64,000 nt of DNA from Pseudomonas sp. UBA6562 (GTDB lineage: Bacteria > Pseudomonadota > Gammaproteobacteria > Pseudomonadales > Pseudomonadaceae). Below the pieces are notes generated by a model. It saw only the letters and a program-made list of their open reading frames with translations. It was not told the origin of the DNA and made no database searches. The translations under genes and the position numbers were made by a program. Below are positions 1 to 8,052 of this stretch, piece by piece (the first letter of the stretch is position 1; each line of letters begins with the position of its first letter). Location of the stretch: positions 124,001 through 188,000 of the forward strand of contig NZ_DJJS01000004.1 of assembly GCF_002434265.1 (NCBI RefSeq). The letters are read 5' to 3'.

Positions 1-2
1 TG

Positions 3-53
3 CTTGATCTGAAAGGCGAGGCCCACAACGTCCTCTCCAACGAGCAGACTTAG
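3..53 (+). CDS. 3' end of a truncated upstream gene
   Basis: Reading frame 3 is open from the window edge to a TAG at 51-53 and gives a 16-residue tail, LDLKGEAHNVLSNEQT. The tail is too short to name. It is convergent with the blh gene, whose stop lies about 90 bases further on. This could be the end of a real gene or a chance open frame. Confidence 0.3.
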   Translation, partial: LDLKGEAHNVLSNEQT

Positions 54-141
54 CAGCGAGTCTCAGTGGTCTGCTTGTCGATGTCCGTCGTTTGGGCTTG
101 CGTGCGCTCGCACGGTGACGGTCGAAGGCATGTCTCTTCGA

Positions 142-966
142 TCAATGGGTTGGCGACGGTCGTGCGACCACGAACCGTGGCAAGACCAGCATGTGCGGCA
201 GGGCGAACGCGGCCAGTACGGCAAATAGCGAGCGGATTCCCGTGTGCTCTTGCCGGACGAACACGGCAGCGACGATCAGGGCGAACAAGGCGGCTGCCGC
301 CAGTACCGGGCGCGTCAGTCGCAGGTAGGCGCCCAGCTTGCAAGTGCCTAGCAGGCGCTGCCGCGTGCGGGTCTGCGGTGCGGCATGCAGCACGAAGAAA
401 CCCAACGCGAACCCTACCAGAGGCGGCAGGCACAGGGTCGCGACGAGTGTCGCCGCCAAGCGCCCATCGCCTTTGCGCCAGGCAGCCCTGAGCAGCACCA
501 CGCTCGCCAGGACGCCTGCGGCGGCCAGGGCACTCGCCAATCCAATACCCAACGCGCTGGGCGCGTGGGTGCCTGAGGCCAGATCGAGCAACCGTGCCAC
601 CGTTTGCCTGTGCAATACGGCAGGGGCGCCGACGATGAAAGCGCCCAAGGCCAGGCGCTCGCTGGGATGTTCGAAGAGTTCGTCTTCGTGACTGAAATGC
701 CAGGCGGACAGCAGCAGAAAGGTCACGAGGGCAATGGCGCTGGCAATTTGCCAAAGCGCCAGGTAGGCCAGAGCTGCGGCCAGATAGCAGGCGATGAAAG
801 GCAGCCGCTGCGCTGCATTGACCACGTGCAGGTCGCTGGCTCCATGCAACAGGCCGAGGCCTAGCCCGACGGCCACCGCAAACGCCAGCGGCAGGCCGCC
901 GCCGATCATGCTGGCGGCTACCGCGCAGAACACCAGCGCCAGCCAACCCCGGCTCCCGGCGCGCAC
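142..966 (-). CDS. blh: Brp/Blh-family beta-carotene 15,15'-dioxygenase
   Basis: Membrane enzyme expected to cleave beta-carotene into two retinals, the chromophore of the rhodopsin encoded just upstream. The protein of about 274 residues is almost entirely hydrophobic helices. It carries the family's histidine motifs HGASDLH near the N-terminus and WHFSHEDE in the middle, and a third motif FFVLHAAPQTR in the C-terminal half. There is no ATG at the right place: GTG at 966 (or TTG at 972, overlapping the rhodopsin stop) gives a normal family length, so translation is probably coupled to the rhodopsin gene. In characterised family members the third motif has two metal-binding histidines (H-x-x-x-H); here only one is obvious. 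The function rests on motifs and on the rhodopsin neighbour. No carotenoid synthesis genes are in this window. Confidence 0.82.
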   Translation of the reverse strand: MRAGSRGWLALVFCAVAASMIGGGLPLAFAVAVGLGLGLLHGASDLHVVNAAQRLPFIACYLAAALAYLALWQIASAIALVTFLLLSAWHFSHEDELFEHPSERLALGAFIVGAPAVLHRQTVARLLDLASGTHAPSALGIGLASALAAAGVLASVVLLRAAWRKGDGRLAATLVATLCLPPLVGFALGFFVLHAAPQTRTRQRLLGTCKLGAYLRLTRPVLAAAALFALIVAAVFVRQEHTGIRSLFAVLAAFALPHMLVLPRFVVARPSPTH

Positions 967-968
967 GT

Positions 969-1661
969 TCAAGCGCTTCGGTCGACCAGCGCGTTGCGCA
1001 GGTTGCCCTCGCTGGTAAAGGCGTAGACCACCTTGGCCAGGACGTCGAGCACCAGGAACACCCAGACGGTCAACGCGTCGCTCACCAGGCCCAAGCCCTC
1101 GGGGCCGACGGCGAACACCACGGGATAGATCAGCCACAGCACGCTCAGAAAGCCGATGTTGCGACGATAGGCGCTGCCGATCGAGGCGTTTTGTCCGGCC
1201 AGCATCGCCAAAGGCTTCCACATCAGATACAGCACACCGGCGAAGGCGGCACAAGACCAGGTGAAGAACACCCATTTCAACATGCCATAAGGCGCCAGCG
1301 AGGCGATTAGGCCGGTGACGATCATCACCACATCCAAGGTCACGATCGAGGCGACGAAGCCGGCCTGGCCGTCTCGTTCGCGCGCACCGAGAAATGCCGA
1401 GCTGACCACGCCGGCCAGCAGCAGGGGCGTGGTGAACGTCCAGTCCATATAGCGCGCGACATAGGTCACGGTGCCATCCGGCTTGATCAGGTTGCCCAGG
1501 CCCAGGTACATGGCCAGGTAAGCGGTGGCAGCGATGAAGGGCACCGCAGCGTGAAGCAGGGTGTGGCCACGTAAAGGCCCGTGATGAGCGCCTTTGGCAT
1601 AAATGGCCAGGGAGGCGAGCGACATGACGATGAAACCGATCAGCAGAGGCGTTTGAACCAT
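969..1661 (-). CDS. Microbial rhodopsin, DTG-type putative light-driven proton pump
   Basis: Seven-helix retinal protein of 230 residues. ATG at 1661 is preferred over ATG at 1712 because GGAG sits six bases upstream. Residues align with bacteriorhodopsin: Arg70 (R82), Asp73 (D85, proton acceptor), Thr77 (T89), Asp110 (D115), Glu188 (E194), Asp206 (D212) and Lys210 (K216, Schiff-base lysine). The helix C motif is RYMDWTFTTPLLLAG, so the cytoplasmic proton donor D96 is replaced by Gly84. On helix B, His37 lies at the place of bacteriorhodopsin Thr46. This Gly-plus-His arrangement matches a described group of proteobacterial proton pumps (including Pseudomonas and Pantoea) in which the histidine is proposed to replace the carboxylic donor. 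Leucine at the place of bacteriorhodopsin L93 suggests green absorption. It is transcribed with blh. Confidence 0.93.
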   Translation of the reverse strand: MVQTPLLIGFIVMSLASLAIYAKGAHHGPLRGHTLLHAAVPFIAATAYLAMYLGLGNLIKPDGTVTYVARYMDWTFTTPLLLAGVVSSAFLGARERDGQAGFVASIVTLDVVMIVTGLIASLAPYGMLKWVFFTWSCAAFAGVLYLMWKPLAMLAGQNASIGSAYRRNIGFLSVLWLIYPVVFAVGPEGLGLVSDALTVWVFLVLDVLAKVVYAFTSEGNLRNALVDRSA

Positions 1662-2208
1662 GGCGAGCTCCGGAAGCGGCAGAGAAGGGCAGTGTTCAAG
1701 CAGGGTCGTCATGGGGGCTACGACGCACTGCCTGATAGAAAATGGAGGAAGTGCCCGAATATTTGGTTCAAAATGTTTCAGATGTGAGTAAATCCTAGGA
1801 CTGTGTAAGTAATCGCCCGGTCGGGTATGGGAATATTCGGCATATGCGCCATTGACGGTACGTCCCTTGCACGTTCTTACGGGGTCTATGGATTACCTCG
1901 ATCATGAAAAGCGCCATAAGGGCTGCCGTACCGATTCGGCAAATTGCACAAAAATAAAATATTTCAAGGAGTTACTGGCACGGATCGTCGTTCGTGCTGT
2001 CAGCTATCGGCTACTTTCGCAGGCTTGTGACCTGCCAAGGAAGCTGCTACGGCAAGCGCCTATGGCGCCTTGCCAAGAAACATCGTGTTACTCATAGCTA
2101 CATTCCTGACACGCCTTTTCTCGATCAGCTTTGCACTCAACCGCGTGTGACGGTGCTGCCAGGCTATGCCGTATGGCTAATCAATCTATTACGCAAGAGA
2201 CAGTGACC
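1662..2208. promoter_or_regulatory. Divergent intergenic region between rhodopsin and inaA
   Basis: About 550 bases, more A+T-rich than the flanking genes, separate the minus-strand rhodopsin from plus-strand inaA and must hold both promoters. An imperfect hairpin (GGCAAGCGCC, TAT, GGCGCCTTGCC) lies at 2051-2074 without a U-tract. Short open frames on the plus strand have poor codon use and no similarity I recognise. I could not identify a light- or stress-response operator with confidence. Confidence 0.5.
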
Positions 2209-2910
2209 ATGGCAAGTGCCCATACCCCAGCCTCGCAGTTCGACTTCTACTGGCAGCAAAAAGGAGAGTGGGTCGAAGAGCCCAACCAGCGCCGGGGAGG
2301 CGAAAGCGGTGTGCAGCGCCTGGATGATGGCCAAGGTCACTGCCTATACGCCAAGCGCCAGACGGGCCATCTGTACCGTAGCTGGCTGCATCCGTTCGGG
2401 CGTCCGACCGTACTGCGCGAGCAGGATGCCTTGAGCAACTGCGCGCGCCTGGGCGTACGCGTGCCACGCATCGTGTTCTGCCAGGCGCGCCGCGACGCCA
2501 ACCACCAATGGCAGGCGCTGCTGGTGAGCGAGGCGCTGGAAGGCTTCGTCGACCTGGAAAGCTGGTACGCCGCCGGTGCTCTGACGCGTTATCCCGAAGC
2601 CGTGCACCAGCGCATGCTCAAGGACTTGGCGCAAAACATGGCGCGCATGCACCGCGGGCACTGGCAGCACAGCTGCCTGTATGGCAAGCATGTGTTCGTC
2701 AAGGTCGTGGGAGAAGGCGAGGACGCGCACGTCGAAACGGCGCTGCTAGATCTGGAAAAAGCTCGGCGGCGCTTGAGGTGCCAAAGCGCGGCCGCGAAAG
2801 ATCTGGGGCAATTGCAGCGCCACTCGTCCATTTCGGACGCACACTTCCGTTCGTTGCTCTACTTTTACGAGACAGCGTTTGGCAGCGCAGTCAAAGGGTT
2901 AGGGCAATGA
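2209..2910 (+). CDS. inaA: InaA-like lipopolysaccharide kinase family protein
   Basis: A protein of 233 residues of the WaaP/InaA kinase-like family. Visible family features are the N-terminal GEWVEEPNQRRGGESGVQR block, HLYRSW.HPFGRPT, the central LVSEALEGF.DLESWY segment, and the C-terminal LLDLEKARRRLR...AKDLGQLQRHS block, which corresponds to the Asp-containing catalytic-like region. In Pseudomonas the family is linked to weak-acid and stress induction; a real substrate is not established. ATG at 2209 is chosen because homologues begin a short distance before the DFYWQQKGEW motif; an in-frame ATG at 2173 is possible. Its stop overlaps the start of the next gene by three bases, so the two are probably co-translated. 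Confidence 0.8.
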   Translation: MASAHTPASQFDFYWQQKGEWVEEPNQRRGGESGVQRLDDGQGHCLYAKRQTGHLYRSWLHPFGRPTVLREQDALSNCARLGVRVPRIVFCQARRDANHQWQALLVSEALEGFVDLESWYAAGALTRYPEAVHQRMLKDLAQNMARMHRGHWQHSCLYGKHVFVKVVGEGEDAHVETALLDLEKARRRLRCQSAAAKDLGQLQRHSSISDAHFRSLLYFYETAFGSAVKGLGQ

Positions 2911-3140
2911 AACTAGAAATAGCACGAGCTTTGTTCCTCATCGCTGCGTTGGCCGTCACCACGGCAGCGGCGGCAGCCTGGGAACAACCGCGCCCATTGG
3001 TGTTCAGCAAAGCCGAACTGGCAGGGCAGTGCGCCTTGCCGCGCGGCCCCAAGGCGCAGGTACAGGACCAGGCCAAGCCCGATCATGACCTGTTGCTGTT
3101 CCTGTTCGGTATGCGTCAGGGCCTCAAGCCTTTCGGCTGA
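2907..3140 (+). CDS. Small secreted protein of unknown function
   Basis: A 77-residue protein whose ATG overlaps the inaA stop (ATGA). The first 23 or so residues form a clear signal peptide (KLEIARALFLIAALAVTTAAAAA), leaving a mature part of about 54 residues with one cysteine and a C-terminal LLLFLFGMRQGLKPFG. No domain is recognised. The overlap suggests a role tied to inaA, possibly in the envelope, but this is inference from position only. Confidence 0.65.
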   Translation: MKLEIARALFLIAALAVTTAAAAAWEQPRPLVFSKAELAGQCALPRGPKAQVQDQAKPDHDLLLFLFGMRQGLKPFG

Positions 3141-3157
3141 GGCTGCCTCCCCCAGGC

Positions 3158-3190
3158 CCGACGCCCGCATCCAGGATGCAGGCATCGGGT
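3158..3190. terminator. Hairpin between convergent genes
   Basis: An imperfect 16-bp stem (CCCGACGCCCGCATCC pairing with GGATGCAGGCATCGGG, two mismatches) separates the convergent 77-aa gene and the minus-strand gene ending at 3201. It lacks a U-run on either side, so it may be a weak or factor-assisted terminator. Confidence 0.4.
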
Positions 3191-3200
3191 CACCGCTCCA

Positions 3201-3569
3201 TCACTCCTGCGCGTTGAGCAAACGCTCCATGCGCACCGCCAGGCGACGCTTGATCTCGGTTTCGATGTGCGGCGTGAAGTCGTTGATCACGTCCTGCATG
3301 ATCGATTGGGCCGCTGCGCGCAGTTCGCTGTCCAGGTGCAGCAGGGTGTCCTGACGGCGGGTCTGCGCGTTTTGGAGGTCGCCAGCGCTCGTGGGCGCCG
3401 TGGCGGACGACGCAGTGCTGCCCTGTGCCGCGCTGACCGACGGTGCAGGCTCCACCGTCTCGGTGAGCAGCGGTGGCTGCAGGTCGGCATCGCCCAGCAG
3501 TTCGCGGATCGACTCCAGGTCATCGAGCAGGTGGGCGGAGTGGTTGGAGGAAGTCATCGGCTTGTCCAT
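3201..3569 (-). CDS. Conserved protein encoded after holC, unknown function
   Basis: A 122-residue soluble protein that starts about five bases after the holC stop and is clearly in the same operon. The middle is low-complexity (Ser, Thr, Ala), and the C-terminal half (LLHLDSELRAAAQSIMQDVINDFTPHIETEIKRRLAVRMERLL) is predicted helical. ATG at 3569 (MDKPMTSS) or ATG at 3557 are both possible; neither has a strong ribosome site, as expected for coupled translation. I know no function. In Pseudomonas a small gene commonly sits between holC and valS, but valS is not found here after it. Confidence 0.7.
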   Translation of the reverse strand: MDKPMTSSNHSAHLLDDLESIRELLGDADLQPPLLTETVEPAPSVSAAQGSTASSATAPTSAGDLQNAQTRRQDTLLHLDSELRAAAQSIMQDVINDFTPHIETEIKRRLAVRMERLLNAQE

Positions 3570-3574
3570 GGGCG

Positions 3575-4003
3575 TCAAAGTCGCTGTAGGCGGTGATCGG
3601 TAAGAGCGTAGCCCCGTTCCCGATAGAAACGGAACCGCTCGCGTGCGGCCTGGCGGACAACGGGGGCTTCCACCACGATTTCGGCTACCCGCTGGAACTG
3701 GCCGACGAAAGCGGGTACATCGCCGCCTAGGTTGATCAGCAGGTCGGCATGCCCATGGGCCGAAGCACCGATGCCCAAGACCACCCGGCCGGCAGGGTCC
3801 AGCTCTGCCGAGTCGTGGGGCACGAATGCCTCGCCCTTGAATTGCCACAGGCGTTGGTCGAGCTCGCCGCGCTGGGCCTCGTCCTGACAATGCAGATAGA
3901 CCTGATGCCCGAGGCGCCAGGCTTTTTCGCAGAGCTTGCAGGCGAAGTCCAGACGCGCCGTGAGCGAGTCGGTGGGCAGGATGTAGAAATCGACTTTGGC
4001 CAT
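3575..4003 (-). CDS. holC: DNA polymerase III chi subunit
   Basis: Chi links the clamp loader (through psi) to single-strand DNA-binding protein at the replication fork. The 142-residue product starts MAKVDFYILP and has the family blocks ARLDFACKLCEKAWRLGHQVYLHC, LWQFKGEAFVPHD and LLINLGGDVPAFVGQFQRVAEIV. ATG at 4003 is preferred to the upstream in-frame ATG at 4021, since the family begins directly with the beta strand KVDFYI. It lies downstream of pepA on the same strand, a common gamma-proteobacterial arrangement. Confidence 0.93.
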   Translation of the reverse strand: MAKVDFYILPTDSLTARLDFACKLCEKAWRLGHQVYLHCQDEAQRGELDQRLWQFKGEAFVPHDSAELDPAGRVVLGIGASAHGHADLLINLGGDVPAFVGQFQRVAEIVVEAPVVRQAARERFRFYRERGYALTDHRLQRL

Positions 4004-4051
4004 GATGGGTGTGCCGGCCAACGGCGCCTAGGCGCCGCTGGCGATGCGGCA

Positions 4052-5545
4052 TCAGGCTCCTGCGCGGTCGAGCAGGTATTGGGTCAGCAAGGGAACCGGA
4101 CGGCCGGTGGCGCCTTTTTCCTTGCCGCCGCTGATCCAGGCGGTCCCGGCGATGTCCATGTGCGCCCACTGATACTGCTTGGCGAAGCGCGAGAGGAAGC
4201 ACGCAGCGGTAATGGTCCCGGCCTTCGGCCCGCCGATGTTGGCGATGTCGGCGAACGGGCTGTCGAGCTGCTCCTGGTACTCCTCGAACAACGGCAACTG
4301 CCAGGCGCGGTCGTCGGCACGCTTGCCGGCATCGAGCAACTGGTTCAGCAGGCCATCGTCGTTGCCCAGCAAGCCGGTGGTGTGGCTGCCCAGGGCGACG
4401 ATGCAGGCGCCAGTGAGGGTGGCGATGTCGATCACCGCCTGTGGTTTGAAGCGTTCGGCATAGGTGAGGGTGTCGCACAGCACCAGACGGCCTTCGGCGT
4501 CGGTGTTGAGGATCTCCACGGTTTGCCCGCTCATGGTGGTGACGATGTCGCCAGGACGGGTGGCACCGCCGCTCGGCATGTTCTCGGCACAGGCCAGCAG
4601 GCACACCAGGTTGATCGGCAGTTGCAGCTCCAATACCGCCTGCAGGGTGCCGAACACGCTGGCCGCGCCGCACATGTCGTACTTCATCTCGTCCATGCCG
4701 GCGCCAGGCTTGAGGCTGATGCCGCCGGTGTCGAAGGTGATGCCCTTACCCACTAGCACGTAGGGTTTTTCGCTTTTCTTCGCGCCTTGGTAGTTGAGCA
4801 CGATCAAGCGCGGCGGTTGCTCGCTGCCTTGGCCGACGGCGTAGAAGGCGCCCATGCCCAAGTCTTTGATCTTCTTCTCGTCGAGCACTTCGACTTTGAG
4901 GTTCTTGTGCGCCTTGCCCATGTCCTTGGCCTGCTCGGCGAGGAAACTCGGGTGGCACAGGTTCGGCGGCAGGTTGCCCAGGTCGCGGGTCAGGGCCATG
5001 CCGGCGCTGATCGCGCGGGCATGCTTGAGGCCACGCTCGACCTCTGACAGACCGGCTTCGCTGGTGAGCAGGGTGATTTTCTTCAGCGCGCGCGGTTCGG
5101 CCTTCTGGCTCTTGAAGCGGTCGAACACGTAGGCGCCGGCCAGCAAGGTTTCGGCCAGCAGCCGGTATTTGCCGTAGTGGCCTTCGCGACCTTCGACGAC
5201 CACGTCATCGAGCACCAGGGTGGCATCGCTGCCGCCCAGGCCTTTGAGCGCGCCGGCGACGGCGTTGACCACCTTGCGCCAGTTGCGGTCGTTCAGGGCC
5301 TGTTCCTTGCCGATGCCGACCAGCAGCACGCGTTCGGCCTTGAGGCCGGGCAGGGCCTGCAGCAGCAGGGTCTGGCCGACTTTGCCGGTCAGGTCGCCGC
5401 GTTTGAGTACCGCGCCGATGGCACCGTTGCTCGCCTGGTCGATGGGCTGGGCCAGTGCGCCCAAAACGCGACCTTCGCCGACGCAGAGCACCAGCGTGGC
5501 GGTTTTGACGGATACAGCAGCGACGCTTTTTACAACCAGTTCCAT
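4052..5545 (-). CDS. pepA: Leucyl aminopeptidase (cytosol aminopeptidase, M17)
   Basis: Hexameric manganese/zinc enzyme that removes N-terminal residues, mainly leucine, from peptides; homologues also bind DNA as regulators. The protein is 497 residues, the usual length. Signature NTDAEGRL is present, as are the metal-binding VGKGITFDTGGISLKPG and MKYDMCGAA segments. ATG at 5545 follows a GGGGAC ribosome site. It heads the minus-strand pepA-holC-small protein operon and diverges from lptF. Confidence 0.96.
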   Translation of the reverse strand: MELVVKSVAAVSVKTATLVLCVGEGRVLGALAQPIDQASNGAIGAVLKRGDLTGKVGQTLLLQALPGLKAERVLLVGIGKEQALNDRNWRKVVNAVAGALKGLGGSDATLVLDDVVVEGREGHYGKYRLLAETLLAGAYVFDRFKSQKAEPRALKKITLLTSEAGLSEVERGLKHARAISAGMALTRDLGNLPPNLCHPSFLAEQAKDMGKAHKNLKVEVLDEKKIKDLGMGAFYAVGQGSEQPPRLIVLNYQGAKKSEKPYVLVGKGITFDTGGISLKPGAGMDEMKYDMCGAASVFGTLQAVLELQLPINLVCLLACAENMPSGGATRPGDIVTTMSGQTVEILNTDAEGRLVLCDTLTYAERFKPQAVIDIATLTGACIVALGSHTTGLLGNDDGLLNQLLDAGKRADDRAWQLPLFEEYQEQLDSPFADIANIGGPKAGTITAACFLSRFAKQYQWAHMDIAGTAWISGGKEKGATGRPVPLLTQYLLDRAGA

Positions 5546-5830
5546 GTCAGGTCCCCAGATGGTCGTTGGTGTGGCGCTGTCGGGCGTAGGCGTCGTGATG
5601 CGCGGACCGCCTGCTCGCATGCCAGTGGAAAAACTGCCAGTTTGACCCTCCGCCGACCCTACTGACAACCCCGGGCCACGGCAGGGCTCAGCACCAAGTG
5701 ACAGAGGCCGTCAATCCCAGGATAATGCGCGCACTTTTGCAGTCGGTGGGCTTCGGCGAACCGGCTATGATCCTGATTGTCCGATTTCCTTGTCCGGCAC
5801 TTCGCCCCTGACAACCCAGGAGTTTCTGGT

Positions 5831-6946
5831 TTGATCGTCTTCCGTTATCTGTCTCGCGAGGTCCTGGTGACCTTGAGCGCCGTCAGCGCCGTGCTGCTGG
5901 TGATCATCATGAGCGGGCGCTTCATCAAGTATCTGGCCCAGGCTGCGCAGGGCATACTCGACCCGAGCGTGCTGTTCCTGATCATGGGCTTCCGCCTGCC
6001 CGGGTTCCTGCAACTGATCCTGCCGCTGGGGCTGTTCCTCGGCATCCTGCTGGCCTACGGTCGGTTGTACCTGGAAAGCGAAATGACCGTGCTGTCGGCC
6101 ACCGGCATGAGCCAGCAGCGTCTGCTCGCCGTCACCCTGGCCCCGGCGGCCCTGGTGGCGCTGCTGGTCGCCTGGCTGAGCCTGAGCCTGGCGCCCCAGG
6201 GCGTTGCGCAGGTGCAGCGGATCATCAACCAGCAGGATGCCCTGACCGAATTCGACACCTTGGTCCCGGGCCGTTTCCAGACCCTGCGCGACGGCACCCG
6301 GGTGACCTACACCGAGCAGCTCTCCGACGATCGCGTCAAGCTCGACGGCGTGTTCATCTCCGAGAAACGCTTCAACCAGGACAAGACCAAGGACCGCGCG
6401 CCGACGGTGCTGGTGGCCGAGCGTGGCCATCAGGAAGTGCGCGGCGACGGCAACCGCTACCTGGTGCTGGAAAACGGCTATCGCTACGACGGTAACCCGG
6501 GCGAAGCCAGTTACCGCGCGATCAAGTACGACACCTACGGCGTGCTGCTGCCCAAGCCCGAAGTCAGTCAGGAAGTCACCGACCGTGAAGCCATCCCGAC
6601 GCAGCAATTGTTCGGCGAGCAGGGCCTGCGCGAACGGGCCGAGCTGCAATGGCGCCTGTCGCTGCCGATCCTGGTGTTCATCGTGACCTTGATGGCGGTG
6701 CCGCTGTCACGTGTCAATCCACGCCAGGGCCGCTTCCTCAAGCTGCTGCCGGCTATTCTTCTCTACATGGCGTACCTGACCATGCTGATTTCCGTACGTG
6801 GCGCCTTGGAGAAGGGCAAGCTGCCGATCGCTCTGGGCATGTGGTGGGTACACGGGCTGTTCCTGGCCATCGGCCTCGGGCTGATGTACTGGGAACCGTT
6901 GCGTCTCAAACGCGCGGCCCGTCGTGCGGAGGTGGCCCGTGGGTAA
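5831..6946 (+). CDS. lptF: LPS export permease LptF
   Basis: Inner-membrane half of the LptB2FG extractor that moves lipopolysaccharide out of the inner membrane. The 371-residue protein has N-terminal helices (VLVTLSAVSAVLLVIIMSG and LQLILPLGLFLGILLAYG), a large periplasmic beta-jellyroll from about residue 125 to 265, and three C-terminal helices. The start is TTG at 5831, preceded by AGGAG at seven bases; the in-frame ATG further up has no site and would add a foreign leader. The stop overlaps lptG. Confidence 0.95.
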   Translation: MIVFRYLSREVLVTLSAVSAVLLVIIMSGRFIKYLAQAAQGILDPSVLFLIMGFRLPGFLQLILPLGLFLGILLAYGRLYLESEMTVLSATGMSQQRLLAVTLAPAALVALLVAWLSLSLAPQGVAQVQRIINQQDALTEFDTLVPGRFQTLRDGTRVTYTEQLSDDRVKLDGVFISEKRFNQDKTKDRAPTVLVAERGHQEVRGDGNRYLVLENGYRYDGNPGEASYRAIKYDTYGVLLPKPEVSQEVTDREAIPTQQLFGEQGLRERAELQWRLSLPILVFIVTLMAVPLSRVNPRQGRFLKLLPAILLYMAYLTMLISVRGALEKGKLPIALGMWWVHGLFLAIGLGLMYWEPLRLKRAARRAEVARG

Positions 6947-8000
6947 GCTGGATCGTTACATCGGCAGCAGCGTGTTGCTGGCCATTCTGGCCGTACTGGG
7001 CATCATCCTGGGCCTGGCCTCGCTGTTCGCCTTCATCGACGAAATGGGCGACCTGAGCGACACCTACAGCCTGCTCGACGCTGGCATGTATGTGCTGTTG
7101 ACCGCGCCCCGCCGGCTCTACGACATGCTGCCCATGGCCGCGCTGATCGGCTGCCTGATCGGCCTGGGCAGCCTGGCGAGCAGCAGCGAGCTGACCATCA
7201 TGCGTGCGGCCGGGGTGTCCATCGGGCGCATCGTCTGGGCCGTGATGAAGCCCATGCTGGTGCTGATGCTGGCCGGCCTGCTGATCGGCGAATACGTGGC
7301 ACCGGCCACCGAGAGCAAGGCCCAGGCCGATCGTTCGCTGGCCCAGGGCGGCGGCGAGGCGCTGAGTTCCAAGCGCGGCATGTGGCATCGCCAGGGCAAC
7401 GAGTTCGTGCACATCAACTCGGTACAGCCCAACGGCCTGCTGATCGGCGTTACCCGTTACCAGTTCAACGAGCAGCGCCAGGTGATGACCTCGAGCTTCG
7501 CGCGGCGCGCCACCTACGCCAATGACCAGTGGACGCTGAACGACGTCAGCACCACCTTCTTCCGCGGCGACCACACCGAAGTGGTCAAGGCCGAGCAGGA
7601 GCGCTGGGACGTTTCGGTGACGCCCGAGTTGCTCAATACGGTGGTGCTGCCAGCCGAATCGCTGTCGATCAGTGGCCTGTGGAGTTACATCCATTACCTG
7701 GCCGACCAGGGTCTGAACAACTCCGCCTACTGGCTGGCGTTCTGGACCAAGGTGTTGCAGCCGCTGGTGACCGCTGCGCTGGTGGTGATGGCGATTTCCT
7801 TCATCTTCGGCCCATTGCGTTCGGTGACCCTGGGCCAGCGCGTGTTCACAGGTGTGCTGGTGGGCTTCGTGTTCCGCATCGCCGGGGAACTGCTGGGCCC
7901 GTCCAGTCAGGTGTTCGGCTTCCCGCCGCTGCTGGCAGTGGTATTGCCTGCAGCGATCTGCATGGTGGCCGGGGTCTGGCTGTTGCGCCGAGCCGGCTGA
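6939..8000 (+). CDS. lptG: LPS export permease LptG
   Basis: Partner of LptF in the LPS extractor. The 353-residue protein has the same layout: N-terminal helices (SSVLLAILAVLGIILGLASLFAFIDEMGD), a periplasmic domain, and C-terminal helices. GTG at 6939, preceded by GGAGG, is the start and overlaps the lptF stop by eight bases. The two-gene operon diverges from pepA, as in other pseudomonads. Confidence 0.95.
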   Translation: MGKLDRYIGSSVLLAILAVLGIILGLASLFAFIDEMGDLSDTYSLLDAGMYVLLTAPRRLYDMLPMAALIGCLIGLGSLASSSELTIMRAAGVSIGRIVWAVMKPMLVLMLAGLLIGEYVAPATESKAQADRSLAQGGGEALSSKRGMWHRQGNEFVHINSVQPNGLLIGVTRYQFNEQRQVMTSSFARRATYANDQWTLNDVSTTFFRGDHTEVVKAEQERWDVSVTPELLNTVVLPAESLSISGLWSYIHYLADQGLNNSAYWLAFWTKVLQPLVTAALVVMAISFIFGPLRSVTLGQRVFTGVLVGFVFRIAGELLGPSSQVFGFPPLLAVVLPAAICMVAGVWLLRRAG

Positions 8001-8052
8001 TGCCGTGATGCCAGGGGGCCGATCCCGGTCCCCTGGCTCGATCTTCACACCT

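Noticed and set aside
1852..2206. Two short plus-strand frames upstream of inaA
   Set aside because: Atypical codon use for this genome, no ribosome site at their ATGs and no recognisable product; one includes a hairpin.
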